Below, one piece after another: positions 1 through 10,374 of a stretch of 64,000 nucleotides of DNA. The DNA is taken from NCBI GenBank assembly GCA_963978895.1, contig OZ022245.1, forward strand, positions 3,994,009-4,058,008, written 5' to 3'. The notes under the pieces are model-generated. The model made no database searches. It worked only from the letters and a program-made list of their open reading frames with translations, and was not told where the DNA came from. Position 1 is the stretch's first letter; every line of letters starts with the position of its first letter. Position numbers and translations under genes: made by a program. This DNA comes from Erpobdella octoculata (lineage: Eukaryota; Annelida; Clitellata; Hirudinida; Erpobdellidae).

Positions 1-170
1 TCCCGGTCGCTTTCCCGTTCCCGGTCGCTTTCCCGTTCCCGGTCGCTTTCCCGTTCCCGCTCACGCTTGCTCTCCCGTTCCCGGTCATGCTTGCTCTCCC
101 ATTCCCGGTCACGGTTGCTCTCCCGTTCCCGTTCCCGCTCATTTTCTCTTTTACATTCTTTCATAACTTC
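1..170. repeat. GA/CT-rich degenerate tandem array (C-rich on plus)
   Basis: Short degenerate units such as CCCGTTCCCGGTCGCTTT repeat across the stretch. It is the same unit type as 245-470 but in reverse orientation, so the two arrays flank a 70 bp spacer as an imperfect inverted repeat. The unit also occurs inside the Helitron-like copies at 1980-2070 and 6950-7025, so it is probably internal sequence of that family. Not coding: the open frames are repeat artefacts. Confidence 0.7.
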
Positions 171-538
171 TGTTAGCCTATAAAACGCAAAATAGATTTG
201 CTAAGACTATATATATATATATGAATGTTTGTGGGTTAGTTTGTCTATTATAGAAACGGGAAAGCGACCCGGAACGGACAGCGAGCGGGAACAGAAAAGC
301 AAGCGTGAGCGGGAATGGGAGAGCAAACGTGAGCGGGAACGGGGCAGCGACCGGGACGGGAAAACGACCGGGAGCGGGAAAGCGACCGGGAGCGGGAAAG
401 CGACCGGCAGTGAGAAAACGACCGAAAACGGGAAAGCTAACAGGAGTGGGAAAGCAGGTGGGAAAGGAAACGGGAGAGAAAGAGACAAACATTAGAAAAA
501 CCTCAAAAAACCTGGGCAACGCCGGGTATCTCCGCTAG
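170..538 (+). mobile_element. Helitron-like element, 3' part, with GA-rich tandem array
   Basis: The G-rich array (about 245-470) is followed by a terminus. It has a GC hairpin (CCTGGGCAACGCCGGG) 10-12 bases before a final CTAG at 535-538, and the next base is T. This terminus recurs at 2126 and 7534 (plus) and, reversed, at 6888 and 13863. A hairpin followed by CTRR and a T target base is the known Helitron 3' signature. The 5' end is not resolved and there is no Rep/helicase ORF, so it would be non-autonomous. Confidence 0.5.
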
Positions 539-626
539 TTCATACATAAACACACACACAGACACACATACATGCACATACACATACATACATACACACA
601 TACATACGCACATACATATATATATA

Positions 627-800
627 GTTCCCGCTCGCTCACCCGCTCAGCTCCGCTCATTTTCTGACGGATTTCAAAATTTTTTTTTTATTTTTGATTT
701 CCATTGACTCTCAAGGTTGTGTGAAAATTTCATTACGATCGGATGAATGGTGTAGCAATGCATAAAGGACATTAACATACATATATACATATATACAAAC
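627..800 (+). repeat. Dispersed repeat 'R1' next to (AT)n
   Basis: Starts GTTCCCGCTCGCTCACCCG immediately after a TA run. It continues through GATTTCAAA and a segment containing CATTACGATCGGATGAATGG, and ends in ACATAC-type simple sequence. Further copies lie at 7687-7850 (plus), 1391-1505 (reversed) and about 858-925 (first third only). No coding capacity. Confidence 0.65.
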
Positions 801-815
801 ATTCATTTTTATATA

Positions 816-818
816 TAT

Positions 819-860
<42 letters not shown>

Positions 861-925
861 CACGCTCGTTCACCCGCTCGCTCGCTCACCCGCTCCGCTC
901 CGCTCAGATTGTGATGGATTTCAAA
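816..925. repeat. (AT)n tract plus partial copy of repeat R1
   Basis: A TA run at about 816-857 leads directly into GTTCACGCTCGTTCACCCG, a diverged start of the R1 repeat. That start breaks off after about 70 bases into another TA/TG run (about 931-988). Confidence 0.6.
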
Positions 926-1254
926 TTTCTTATATATATATATATATGTGTGTGTGTATGTAAGTATATATATATATATATATATATCAGATGGACTATT
1001 CACTTCATGTTGTCGAAAAGGCAAAGTAATGTTGCCAAAACCAATTGACATTCACGGTAATACACTTGAATATTCCGATTTTCTTAAAAGCCTCATTTCA
1101 GACACGGCTAATCCAGATAGACAAAAATTTTGATTTGCTTATATATAAAAAAATTTTTTATGGTTATCTAATGTCATTTTGTTTTTGTTGACTATTCTTA
1201 TAATAACGGGCGCCGTATTTTAAAACTTCCGTCATTTTTGACGGGCTATCTCTA

Positions 1255-1505
<251 letters not shown>

Positions 1506-1507
1506 CC

Positions 1508-1666
<159 letters not shown>

Positions 1667-2126
1667 CGAAAACTTATGCAATGATCATGTATAGGCACTT
1701 TTGGCCTGGAAGGTTTTTTGGCCCCCTGAGCCGTAGGATCGGAGAAGGAGTCCAAACCTTCTTAACTTTTTCCCTTCTTAACTTTCCAGGCCAAAAATTC
1801 CTATCAAGGATATCTTGATATGTTATATCAAGATATCCTTGATTCCTATGTACGACCATCGAAGGTAATTGCGTAATAAGATTCAAATTTTGTTTACGTA
1901 ACAACGTTTGAAGGCTTCAAGCAACTTTTAGCAAATCTATTTTACGTTTTATTGGCTAAAATAAGTTATGAAAGAGTGGAAAAAAATGAGCGCGAGCGGG
2001 AACGGAAACGGGAGAGCAAGCGGGAACGGAAACGGGAGAGCAAGCGGGGAAGGAAACGGGAGCAAGAGAGAAAAATAATAAAAAAAACCTCTGAAAACCC
2101 CGTGCAACACCGGGTAACCCCGCTAG
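1667..2126 (+). mobile_element. Helitron-like non-autonomous element
   Basis: Aligns with the reverse complement of about 6888-7285. Shared parts are TTATGCAATGATCATGTATA near the left end, the TTTTGGCCTGGAA / TTCCAGGCCAAAA inverted pair, the block around 1860-1970, a GA-rich array (1980-2070) and the terminal hairpin GTGCAACACCGGG followed by CTAG at 2123-2126, then T. It also contains a perfect 19 bp stem, 3 nt loop hairpin at 1803-1843. The 5' boundary is uncertain and there is no ORF of note. Confidence 0.5.
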
Positions 2127-2278
2127 TTAATAAATAATTATAAATAAACCAGCGTTCTACTAAATTGTTTTACAAAGGTATCATTAAAACTGTATATTAG
2201 TGTATAAGCATTGTTAAAAAATGAACACATGCAAATAACAAGTAAGTTGTTTAATTCTAACTTCTACTAAAATCATAT

Positions 2279-2485
2279 TTATAAGGTTACCATTCTAGAT
2301 GGCAGAAATGGCCTTCCTCTGGTGTATCCATACATACGCAGCTCGTTGGTGTCAATATCTTCATATCTTCTCCTCTTTCGATAAGTTTCAACAGAAGCGG
2401 ACAAGACGTGTTTTTGTATTGGAAGAATGGATGCGCTAATCACGAAAAAAAACTTCAAAACTATTTCTACAAACATGGTTGTCAT
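2279..2485 (-). CDS. Possible small secreted peptide (68 aa), unproven
   Basis: I do not recognise this ORF. What can be seen is a 68-residue frame whose first 28 or so residues contain a hydrophobic core (FFFVISASILPI) resembling a signal peptide. A short stretch and a basic cluster RKRRR follow, and then a tail rich in Arg and Tyr. That arrangement would suit a processed secreted peptide, but a 68-codon frame in AT-rich DNA can arise by chance. No splice sites or polyadenylation signal were tied to it, and it sits between repeats. Treat it as a candidate only. Confidence 0.2.
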   Translation of the reverse strand: MTTMFVEIVLKFFFVISASILPIQKHVLSASVETYRKRRRYEDIDTNELRMYGYTRGRPFLPSRMVTL

Positions 2486-2584
2486 GCATATATTAATTTG
2501 AATTTGTTTATTGTCAGAATCAAAAATATAAAAAGTCTATAGAACCCAGCAATAAATAAATTGACAAGTCTAAAGAATTATATT

Positions 2585-2925
2585 TTTGATGAAGAGGAGT
2601 AAGCTGACAGAAGCTGGAAGTGCGGGACTCCTAAGAAATGCGATCCTTGAGGGCTCGATCATGCTCGATCAGGTCACCTCTCAAACGGCGGTCTTGTGGT
2701 GTCGTGAGTCCCAGCTGTTGCAGACGACGTTCATAGGGCTGATGTCCTAGTAATGCAATAATTTTTCGGACCTGCTCGAGAAGGTTAATATCGCCCTTTT
2801 GATAAGGCAACCAAGATAGAACAGTAAATTCAAGATGCGTGTGGACGTAGGAAAGGTAAAGTGTGCGCCACAACGTGCGGCTGCAAAAAGCTTTTCTGAG
2901 TCGGCTGAGCATATTGAGCACGTTG
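2585..2925 (-). pseudogene. LINE (CR1/Jockey-type) reverse transcriptase C-terminal fragment
   Basis: The reverse strand encodes a 96-residue frame typical of the segment downstream of the RT catalytic core in CR1/Jockey-group LINEs. There is an HTHLEF motif (consensus RPHLEY), then SWLPY, then a helix 'INLLEQVRK', then YERRLQQLGL and the DRRLRGDLIE block. The corresponding block in the intact LINE at 22914-25748 is recognisable (VRPLLEYCSQVW and SLEHRRLISDL), but this fragment belongs to a different family. No endonuclease or YxDD-equivalent remains, so it is a 5'-truncated dead copy. Confidence 0.75.
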
Positions 2926-5076
2926 ACATTTAAACAATAGATTCAATATATAAAATACTAATAATAATAAACAGAATTGAAAGAACTGACAAGCGATTTA
3001 TGCAAGGACGTATACAATGCTAAAGGAATTGGGCGTTTGTATGCCATAAGTCGACAGTTTGATCCTCCAGGAAAAGTCTTGTATGCAGGTAAAACGTGTT
3101 TTTAATATATATATTGATTTTTTTATTGACAGTGTCAACAAGTTTAAATTGTGCAGGTTAAAGCAATTTCCATTACGTTTTTCGTTCAATCTAGTTTTTG
3201 TTGGCTAAGCTGATGGATGATTAGAATACAGGGGTTGTTTTAGCCCAAAACATTTTTGTTAACGTTATATAAAATCGCGATTCTAGTTAAGAACCCGTGT
3301 TTACAACAACGCCGATGGTTGAAATATAAAAGAAGCAACCGTCATAATTCTAATTTAGCCACCCGTTTTGAACTTATACAGTAGTTTATTATTTGATTAA
3401 TTTCAGTTTCAATGCATAATATGATAACTCTCTTGTTTAAAATAATAGCTATTTTTTTTATAAAATTAGCCGAACCTCTGCAGACCAACGTCAGCTACGA
3501 CAGTTTCATGCACAAACAAATATCTACAGGTAGTTTGTTGTAACTATTATTAAAATACTGACATGTTTAACCAGAGTTGCCGGGGTTTTTAGAGGTTTTC
3601 TGTTGCCCTTTCTCTCTGTTTCTTTTTTTCTCGGTTTTTTTATATATTTTTATTACAAACTTTTATTTAGGTTACAATCTCTGTTTGTGTGTGTGTGTGT
3701 GTGGCTTTCTCTGTACGCAAATTTTGCAAGTAAATTTAAACAGCTTTTTGATTAGCTAGGAAGCTGAAACTTTCAGCATATTTTTATATTGGATGACAAT
3801 AAATGATTCAATTAATTAAAAAAAAACTTAATTTGAACATCTTCTGTATTTCTAAATCGAGTGTATTTGAAATTAAAGCTTGTGTTAAAAAACTCGTTTT
3901 TTCCTTTACTTGTTTTCTAGTCGTAATCATAGACTTAAGCCTAGCTTTAGCCCTAGAGTTAGCATACCACCTGTGATTGGGGTACCGAATCAAAACTCTC
4001 TTAACTTTCTCCCCTATGAAGACTATATTTTTGACAAATTTTGTTACAGCGGCTCAAATGCGATAAAAAAACAAACCAACACACCTACATTGCTATTTCA
4101 TTTATAGATTGAAAATTTTTTCTTAACAAATATTGGATGGTTTACGTTTAAAAAAATATTATTATGGAAATAAATGGCTAGTGTACAAAAACTTAACATT
4201 GTTGTTTTGTGACTGACATTAGGTGTACACAATTTAGGATCAACGCTAAACTATCTTTTTTGGAAAAAAAATCAGATAAATAGTATACGTAGTATTTGAA
4301 GATACAAAATAACTAAGACAATTGAAAATTAACTTATCAATTACCATTTATTTACGTGAAATAATAATAAAATAATGAATAAATAAAAAGTTTAATTAAT
4401 AATCCACTATGAACGATAAATTACATTAAATATGTATTTATTCAAACCAGGTGCTTTGGCTTCTTCGCTGGCATCAGCTGATTCCAGGAACAGCATTGAT
4501 TCCGTGTTTGGCATGTATTTCATGATGTCCTCAAGTAATCTAGTACATAATTTGAAAAATCATGATTTCTTTTCTCTGTATAGGAAGAGTTTATTAATAA
4601 TAACAAATTCAGAAATTACAGTTTTGTTAAAAGGAAATAATAAAAAGCAAAAGAGAGTCCACTCAGCACAGCTTCAAATCATAAGGTTTGTAAATAAAAA
4701 AATAAATGAAGAAAAGAAATTTTTAAAGTTATAAATAAGTAAATAAAAATTATTAAATAACTAATTAGTTAGTTAATTAAACAATTATTATTTGAACAAA
4801 TTATTTATTTATTGGGACTGGAAAAAACAGTTTCCGTTTTATTTCTCGTTTATTTTTCCCACATTAAGGTTCAGATTTACATTTTCCTGTCCCTTTGTCA
4901 ACGAAAGTTTGGAAACCTGCAGCTCTCCGAACAACATCAGCTACCAACATTGGAGAGAATACATGAATTTCATGGCCGATTCAAGATGGAATTGAAGAAA
5001 ATTAGGCGAAAAATTAATAGAAAATAAAATAATTGTTAAGATGCTAACAACAAGACCAATAATTATAATATAAAAC
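2926..5076. other. Intergenic, AT-rich; no confident gene
   Basis: Holds a degenerate copy of the Helitron-like 3' motif (GTTGCCGGGGTTTTTAGAGG near 3570, reversed, no CTAG). It also holds a (GT)n run near 3688-3702 within a segment (about 3650-3740) that reappears at about 63170-63250. Small open frames around 3910-4107 and 4792-5027 match nothing I know. Confidence 0.5.
3413..3531 (+). CDS. Possible first coding exon with signal peptide
   Basis: From ATG at 3413 the frame reads an N-terminus with a hydrophobic stretch (LLFKIIAIFFIKLAEP), then a polar segment, and ends at a plausible donor (ACAG|GTAGTT, donor at 3532). The layout resembles the first exon of the LU-domain gene at 16849: a signal peptide exon ending in phase 1. 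No convincing second exon was found. The nearest acceptor (TTTTCTAG before 3922) runs to a stop within 20 codons in the required phase. Function unknown, and it may be chance. Confidence 0.2.
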
Positions 5077-5406
<330 letters not shown>

Positions 5407-5598
5407 AGCCAATAACTAAATATAACCAATAATAAGAATTGTTTATAGGAAATCTGATATATATAAAGATCAATTTTGTTTCTTTAGTTTACCTTTGTTT
5501 AGCTAATCAGAAACTTTTCAAGTCAAAATTAAAGCATTGCTATAACAATAAGTATATTAAGATTGCTTTAAAATTGTTATAATATATATATATATATA

Positions 5599-6887
5599 CT
5601 AGCAGTGCCCGTAGCGGCTTCGCTTGAATGAAATTAGAGAATTTGAACCGTGCATACATAGTAGAGTACTGCAATTTTTTAGGTCTCTGCTCGGTCCGTC
5701 GACAACTTGGCCCAGTCCGTTTCAAAAACCGAAATTCCTGGCCCGGCACGGCTCGTCTAATATGGACCCGGTCCGTTTTTATAGGCCTAGAAGTTCTATA
5801 TACTTGATGAAAAACTTCGGCCCGTCCCACCTTGATTTCAGGTTTAGCCCGGCCGTCTGAACACCCTAAAATCACTAAAATATCAATATACTTGGTTAAA
5901 AATTTCGGTCCGTCCCACCTTGATTTAAGGTTTTGGGCAGGGCCGTATGAAGACCCTAAAATAACGGCTTGACCCGCCCGTCCAGTGATAAACTGAACTC
6001 ATCTACTTTTAACCGGAACAAAACCTCAAAATACTAATTTTCACATCTGTAGCACTTACAGTTTTTGAGTAGCAGTTACTTTAAAAACCAAGTAACCCTA
6101 TTTTCCACCCCATAATTGAAGTCCTGAAAACCAAATTTTCAAAAAATGGTAAAACACGTATATCATTATTTCTGGAGTAGAAGCCAAATACTAATTTTTA
6201 CTTCTGTAGCATCTAAAGTTTTCGAGTAGCAGTTACATTAAAAACCAAATAACCTTATTTTCCACCCCACATTTGAGGTCCTGGAAACCAAATTTTTAAA
6301 AAATGGTAAAACACGTATATCTTTATTTTTAGAATAGAAACTAAATACTAATTTTTACATCTGTGGTATTTACAGTTTTTGAGTAGCAGTTACTTTAAAA
6401 AACAAATAACCCTATTTTCCACCCCACATTTGAAGTCCTGGAAACCAAATTTTCAAAAAATGCTAAAACACGTATTTCATTATTTTTGGAGTAGAAACTA
6501 AATACTAATTTTTACTTGAGTAGCAGCTACTTTAAAAACCAAATAACTAAATTTTCCAACCCACATTCGAGGTCCGGGAAACCGAATTTTCAAAAAATGG
6601 TGAAACACGTATCTTTTTATTTTTCAAGAAGAATCCTTATACCAAATTTCAAAATTTCCTCATTTTTGGTTTTCGAGATATACATTGTTTTAGAAAAAAA
6701 ATGTTTTCCAGTTTCTTTCCCTCAGGAGCAAAATTTTCAAAAATCCTTTCTGAGTGGATGCTTACGCAATAAAAGTAATAATATAAGTTCCAAATTTCAC
6801 GTTCCTAGGATGAGGCGTTTGAGCTCGGCGTTGATTATCAGTCAGTCAGTCAGTCAGTCAGTCAGGACATGTTCTTTTATATATAGA
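5599..6887 (-). mobile_element. Helitron-like non-autonomous element, family H1
   Basis: Read on the minus strand it begins TCTATATATA at 6887. A (CTGA)n block (about 6840-6868) and several copies of a roughly 120 bp internal module follow (for example AAATACTAATTTTTAC with CATTTTTTGAAAATTTGG). It ends in a GC-rich end with GCCGCTACGGGCACTGCTAG, CTAG at 5599-5602, followed by T. The same ends occur at 11891, 12986-13862, 17941-19517 and 56918-57494. The 5' TC, 3' hairpin with CTAG and T flank fit Helitrons. There is no Rep/helicase ORF, so the assignment is an inference. Confidence 0.55.
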
Positions 6888-7290
6888 CTAGCAGAGTTAC
6901 CCGGCGTTGTTCGGGGTTTTCAGAGGTTTTTTTATTATTTTTCTCTCTTGCTCCCGTTTTCTTCCCCGCTTGCTCTCCCGTTTCCTTCCCGCTTGCTCTC
7001 CCGTTTCCGTTCCCGCTCGCGCTCATTTTTTTCCACTTTTTCATAAATTATTTTAGCCCATAAAACGTAAAATAGATTTGCTAAAAGCTGTTTGAAGCCT
7101 TCAAACGTTGTTATGTAAACAAAATTTGAATTTTATTACGCAATTACCTTCGATGGTCGTACATAGGAACTTTTGGCCTGGAAAGTTAAGAAGGTTTGGA
7201 CTCCTTCTCCGATCCTCTGACACAGGGGGCCAAAAAACCTTCCGGGCCAAAAGTGCCCATACATGATCATTGCATAAGTTTTCGAAGCAC
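6888..7290 (-). mobile_element. Helitron-like element, family H2, reversed
   Basis: CTAG at 6888-6891, then the reversed terminal hairpin (ACCCGGCGTTGTTCGGGG), a GA/CT-rich array (6950-7025) and a block matching the reverse complement of 1667-1970. Its CTAG abuts the TC start of the family H1 element at 6887, a head-to-tail junction on the minus strand. Confidence 0.5.
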
Positions 7291-7317
7291 TGTTTGCGTA
7301 ACAGGCATTACTTGCTA

Positions 7318-7345
7318 ATGGACTTCTTAATATTAAGAAGTCCAT
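7318..7345. repeat. Perfect 28 bp palindrome
   Basis: ATGGACTTCTTAAT is followed directly by its exact reverse complement. It lies between two oppositely oriented H2 ends (6888 reversed, 7534 forward). Confidence 0.9.
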
Positions 7346-7379
7346 GACATGCTTCCAAATCTTGCATAATGTGACCGAT

Positions 7380-7534
7380 TGCGCGTTATTACAAATTATT
7401 AAGAGATAGATGGGGCGGGAAAGCGGCCGGAATCGGGAATGTGACCGGGAAAGCGGAGAAGGAAATGGGAGCGAGAGAGACAAACATTAGAAAAACTTTT
7501 AAAAACCCCGGGCAACACCGGGTACCCCCGCTAG
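7380..7534 (+). mobile_element. Helitron-like H2 3' terminus
   Basis: A short GA-rich stretch, then CCCCGGGCAACACCGGG, a strong hairpin, then TACCCCCG and the terminal CTAG at 7531-7534. The next base is A rather than T, unlike the other copies. Confidence 0.5.
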
Positions 7535-7535
7535 A

Positions 7536-7686
<151 letters not shown>

Positions 7687-7850
7687 GTTCCCGCTTGCTC
7701 ACCCGCTCCGCTCCGCTCATTTTGTGACGGATTTCAAATTTTTTTCTTTATATTTGATTCCCCTTGACTCTCAAGGTTGTGTGAAAATTTCATTACGATC
7801 GGATGAATGGTGTAGCAATGCATAAATAACATACATGCATATATACATAT
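7687..7850 (+). repeat. Copy of repeat R1
   Basis: Same start (GTTCCCGCTTGCTCACCCG) and internal CATTACGATCGGATGAATGG block as 627-800, ending in ACATAC/ATATAC simple sequence. Confidence 0.65.
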
Positions 7851-7891
7851 ATACATACATACTAAATAATTATATATACATACATATATAT

Positions 7892-8091
<200 letters not shown>

Positions 8092-8200
8092 TGAAAAAAG
8101 TGGCGCACTTGGCTGAATCGATTTTATTTTTAATTTTTTCCAATACTCTAAATCGGTTTAAAAATAATTTATTCCCAAACACAAACTCCATAATCTTATA

Positions 8201-8244
8201 GGCTAATAGATCTATTTCGGCAATTTTTTGCAATCATCAGAGCC
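8201..8244 (-). ncRNA. Hammerhead ribozyme motif (compact, Penelope-type)
   Basis: Minus strand, 5' to 3': GGCT (8244-8241) as helix I 5' strand; CTGATGA (8240-8234); helix II region TTGCAAAAAATTGCC (8233-8219), in which GCAA pairs with TTGC beside a small mismatch; GAAA (8218-8215); helix III ATAG/CTAT with a tiny loop (8215-8206); U at 8205 as the cleavage base; then AGCC (8204-8201) pairing with GGCT. All invariant core bases are present. Compact hammerheads with a very short helix III are known from Penelope-like elements, and this one lies on the same strand, downstream of such an RT. The weakened base of helix II could lower activity. Confidence 0.7.
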
Positions 8245-8617
8245 GTTTAACTTTTTAAAATAAAATGCAGTGACTAAATGGTAAAAGATACAACTAATTG
8301 AAAGGAATTAAAATACAATTTAAATAAAATTTAAATTCATTATATACAAATGTAACAACATAAAAAATATTTAAATTAAAATAATTATAATAATAACAGT
8401 AATAACTAAATAATTAAGATCAGTTAGTAAAGCCTTTAACAACGGAATTACAGTCAACTTCAAGGACGTGACTGGAAGAAGAATCACATACATTATCTAT
8501 AACCTTTGAAACACAAACGTCTGGTACAAAACATTCATTCAACGAAGAAATACCTGAAGAAACATTGGCACTATTAACATGCATATTTTTAACAGAAGTT
8601 GTAAATGAGTTAAAACA
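8245..8617 (-). other. 3' region of the Penelope-like element
   Basis: Lies between the ORF stop at 8618 and the hammerhead motif. The first 65 codons after the stop (to TGA at 8420-8422) stay open in the same frame as the ORF, so this may once have been its C-terminal tail. The rest is AT-rich with no other feature seen. Confidence 0.55.
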
Positions 8618-10312
8618 TTAATTATTATTATTATTATTAGTTTTATTACTATTTAGAGAACCAAAAAGTTTAAGAGTTAAATCAAAAGAATACCATTGTT
8701 TATTAATTAAAGGCTTACATTTATTAATAGCTAAAGCTTCTTTTAATTTTAACTTAATGGGTTGATTTTCTTTTATTAGTATACTGGTGTTATCAATTAG
8801 AAATTTATGTGATGGTTTGATTGAATGTTGTGTTGACATATGTTGGTATATGGCACCACTTTGACAATGCATAGTCAATCTACGAGACAGAGTAGTTCTA
8901 GTATGACCAATGTAATTTTCCACCTGACCATGTGGAAACGGACACGAAAATTGGTACACTAGGTTGGTTTGTGCTACAGGGCTAGAAACATTATTTATAC
9001 TATTTTTAATTAAAAGATTATGAGTTTTTCCATTATTATAATAGATGTGTAACTTGAGTGTATTATCTTTATTTACAACCTTAATATTATCATACACAAT
9101 GTTTTTCAACACTTTTTCATCTATTTTATAATTATTAGACATCTGATTAGCATAATATAATGGAATTATACAAGAATTTGATGAGTTATTGGTATTAGGT
9201 TTTGAAACATGTTTTTTATCAGTAATACGTGACATAAATTTATTTATAGTTGCATCAACAATAGAATTAGAATAATTATTATTTATCAAAAGTTGTTTCA
9301 CTTGTAGAATTTCATTGTGAAATTCAGACCATGTTTCTGAAAATTTATAGGCCATATTTATATAATTATTAATAACATTTAGTTTATATCTTTCAGGGCA
9401 ATCGCTATTATAATTAAGACAATTGCCTGTGTTTGTGGGTTTAGTATAGACCTGGCAAGATAGTTTTGATACATTTCGAGTAACTAAAGTATCCAAAAAA
9501 GGAATTTGATGTTTATTATTAGCAAGTTCATAAGTAAATTGTAGTTTAGAATTTTTTACAAATGCATCTCTCAGTTTAAATAGTTCTTCTAAGTTATCAA
9601 CTGAAACAAATATATCGTCAACATAACGGCAATACAGAAAAGGTTTGGTGTGATTTTCAAATACACGTGCTTCAAGATCACCCATATAAAAATTAGCGAA
9701 AGTCGGGCCCAACGGGGACCCCATAGCTACACCGTCAATTTGTACATATAAGTCTCCATTAGGTGATAAAAAAGGAGATTGCGTTGTACATATATAAAGT
9801 AATTCTTTCAAGACTTCAGGGCTGATTTGAGGAGGTTGAATACTAGGATGTGAATAAACACACTTACAAATTATATTTATAGTGTCTATAACAGGTACGT
9901 TGGTAAACAAACTTTCAACATCTAAAGACGCAATTATATTAGAACTTCCATTACTATGAATAAGATCAACAAAATCATAAGAAGATTTAAGACTATATTG
10001 AGAAGGACAATAAGGAGAAATAATTTTATTAATTTCTTTAGCAACATTATAAGTAACAGCAGGACATTGTGAAATAATAGGTCTTAATGAGTTATCTTTC
10101 TTATGTATTTTAACATTACCATAAATATAACCAGGTTTATAGTCACCTATTATTTTAGAAAAAATTGTTATCTTCTTTTTAATAAGAGTCGCAATGATCT
10201 TATTTAGTTTAGATCTGATCTTAACAGTAGGATCAGCTTTCACTTTTTGAAATTTAGAGCTGTCAGAAAGAATTGTATTGAGTTTGGAAAAATAATGATC
10301 TTTTGTCTTCAA
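8618..10312 (-). CDS. Penelope-like element reverse transcriptase with GIY-YIG-like tail
   Basis: A 564-residue frame encoding a retroelement polymerase. Seen in order (approximate residues): a fingers segment with GYIYGNVKIHK (60-70); LDVESLFTNVP (128-138), holding the first catalytic Asp; GVAMGSPLGPTFAN (193-206); RYVDDIF (228-234), the second catalytic Asp pair; a thumb with IPFLDTLV; and near the C-terminus ENYIGHTRTTLSRRL (463-477), matching the GIY-YIG endonuclease start of EN(+) Penelope elements. The usual N-terminal part upstream of the fingers is missing, so the copy is 5'-truncated at about 10312, next to the leucine-rich gene. It ends in a run of Asn codons (AAT repeat) and TAA. 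The hammerhead motif downstream supports the class. The frame has no internal stop, so insertion is fairly recent, although this copy cannot be complete. Confidence 0.85.
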   Translation of the reverse strand: MKTKDHYFSKLNTILSDSSKFQKVKADPTVKIRSKLNKIIATLIKKKITIFSKIIGDYKPGYIYGNVKIHKKDNSLRPIISQCPAVTYNVAKEINKIISPYCPSQYSLKSSYDFVDLIHSNGSSNIIASLDVESLFTNVPVIDTINIICKCVYSHPSIQPPQISPEVLKELLYICTTQSPFLSPNGDLYVQIDGVAMGSPLGPTFANFYMGDLEARVFENHTKPFLYCRYVDDIFVSVDNLEELFKLRDAFVKNSKLQFTYELANNKHQIPFLDTLVTRNVSKLSCQVYTKPTNTGNCLNYNSDCPERYKLNVINNYINMAYKFSETWSEFHNEILQVKQLLINNNYSNSIVDATINKFMSRITDKKHVSKPNTNNSSNSCIIPLYYANQMSNNYKIDEKVLKNIVYDNIKVVNKDNTLKLHIYYNNGKTHNLLIKNSINNVSSPVAQTNLVYQFSCPFPHGQVENYIGHTRTTLSRRLTMHCQSGAIYQHMSTQHSIKPSHKFLIDNTSILIKENQPIKLKLKEALAINKCKPLINKQWYSFDLTLKLFGSLNSNKTNNNNNN

Positions 10313-10374
10313 ATTTGATAGATATACAATTAGATGTCAATTGTTTAAATCTAGCAAACTATAACTCAAATATA

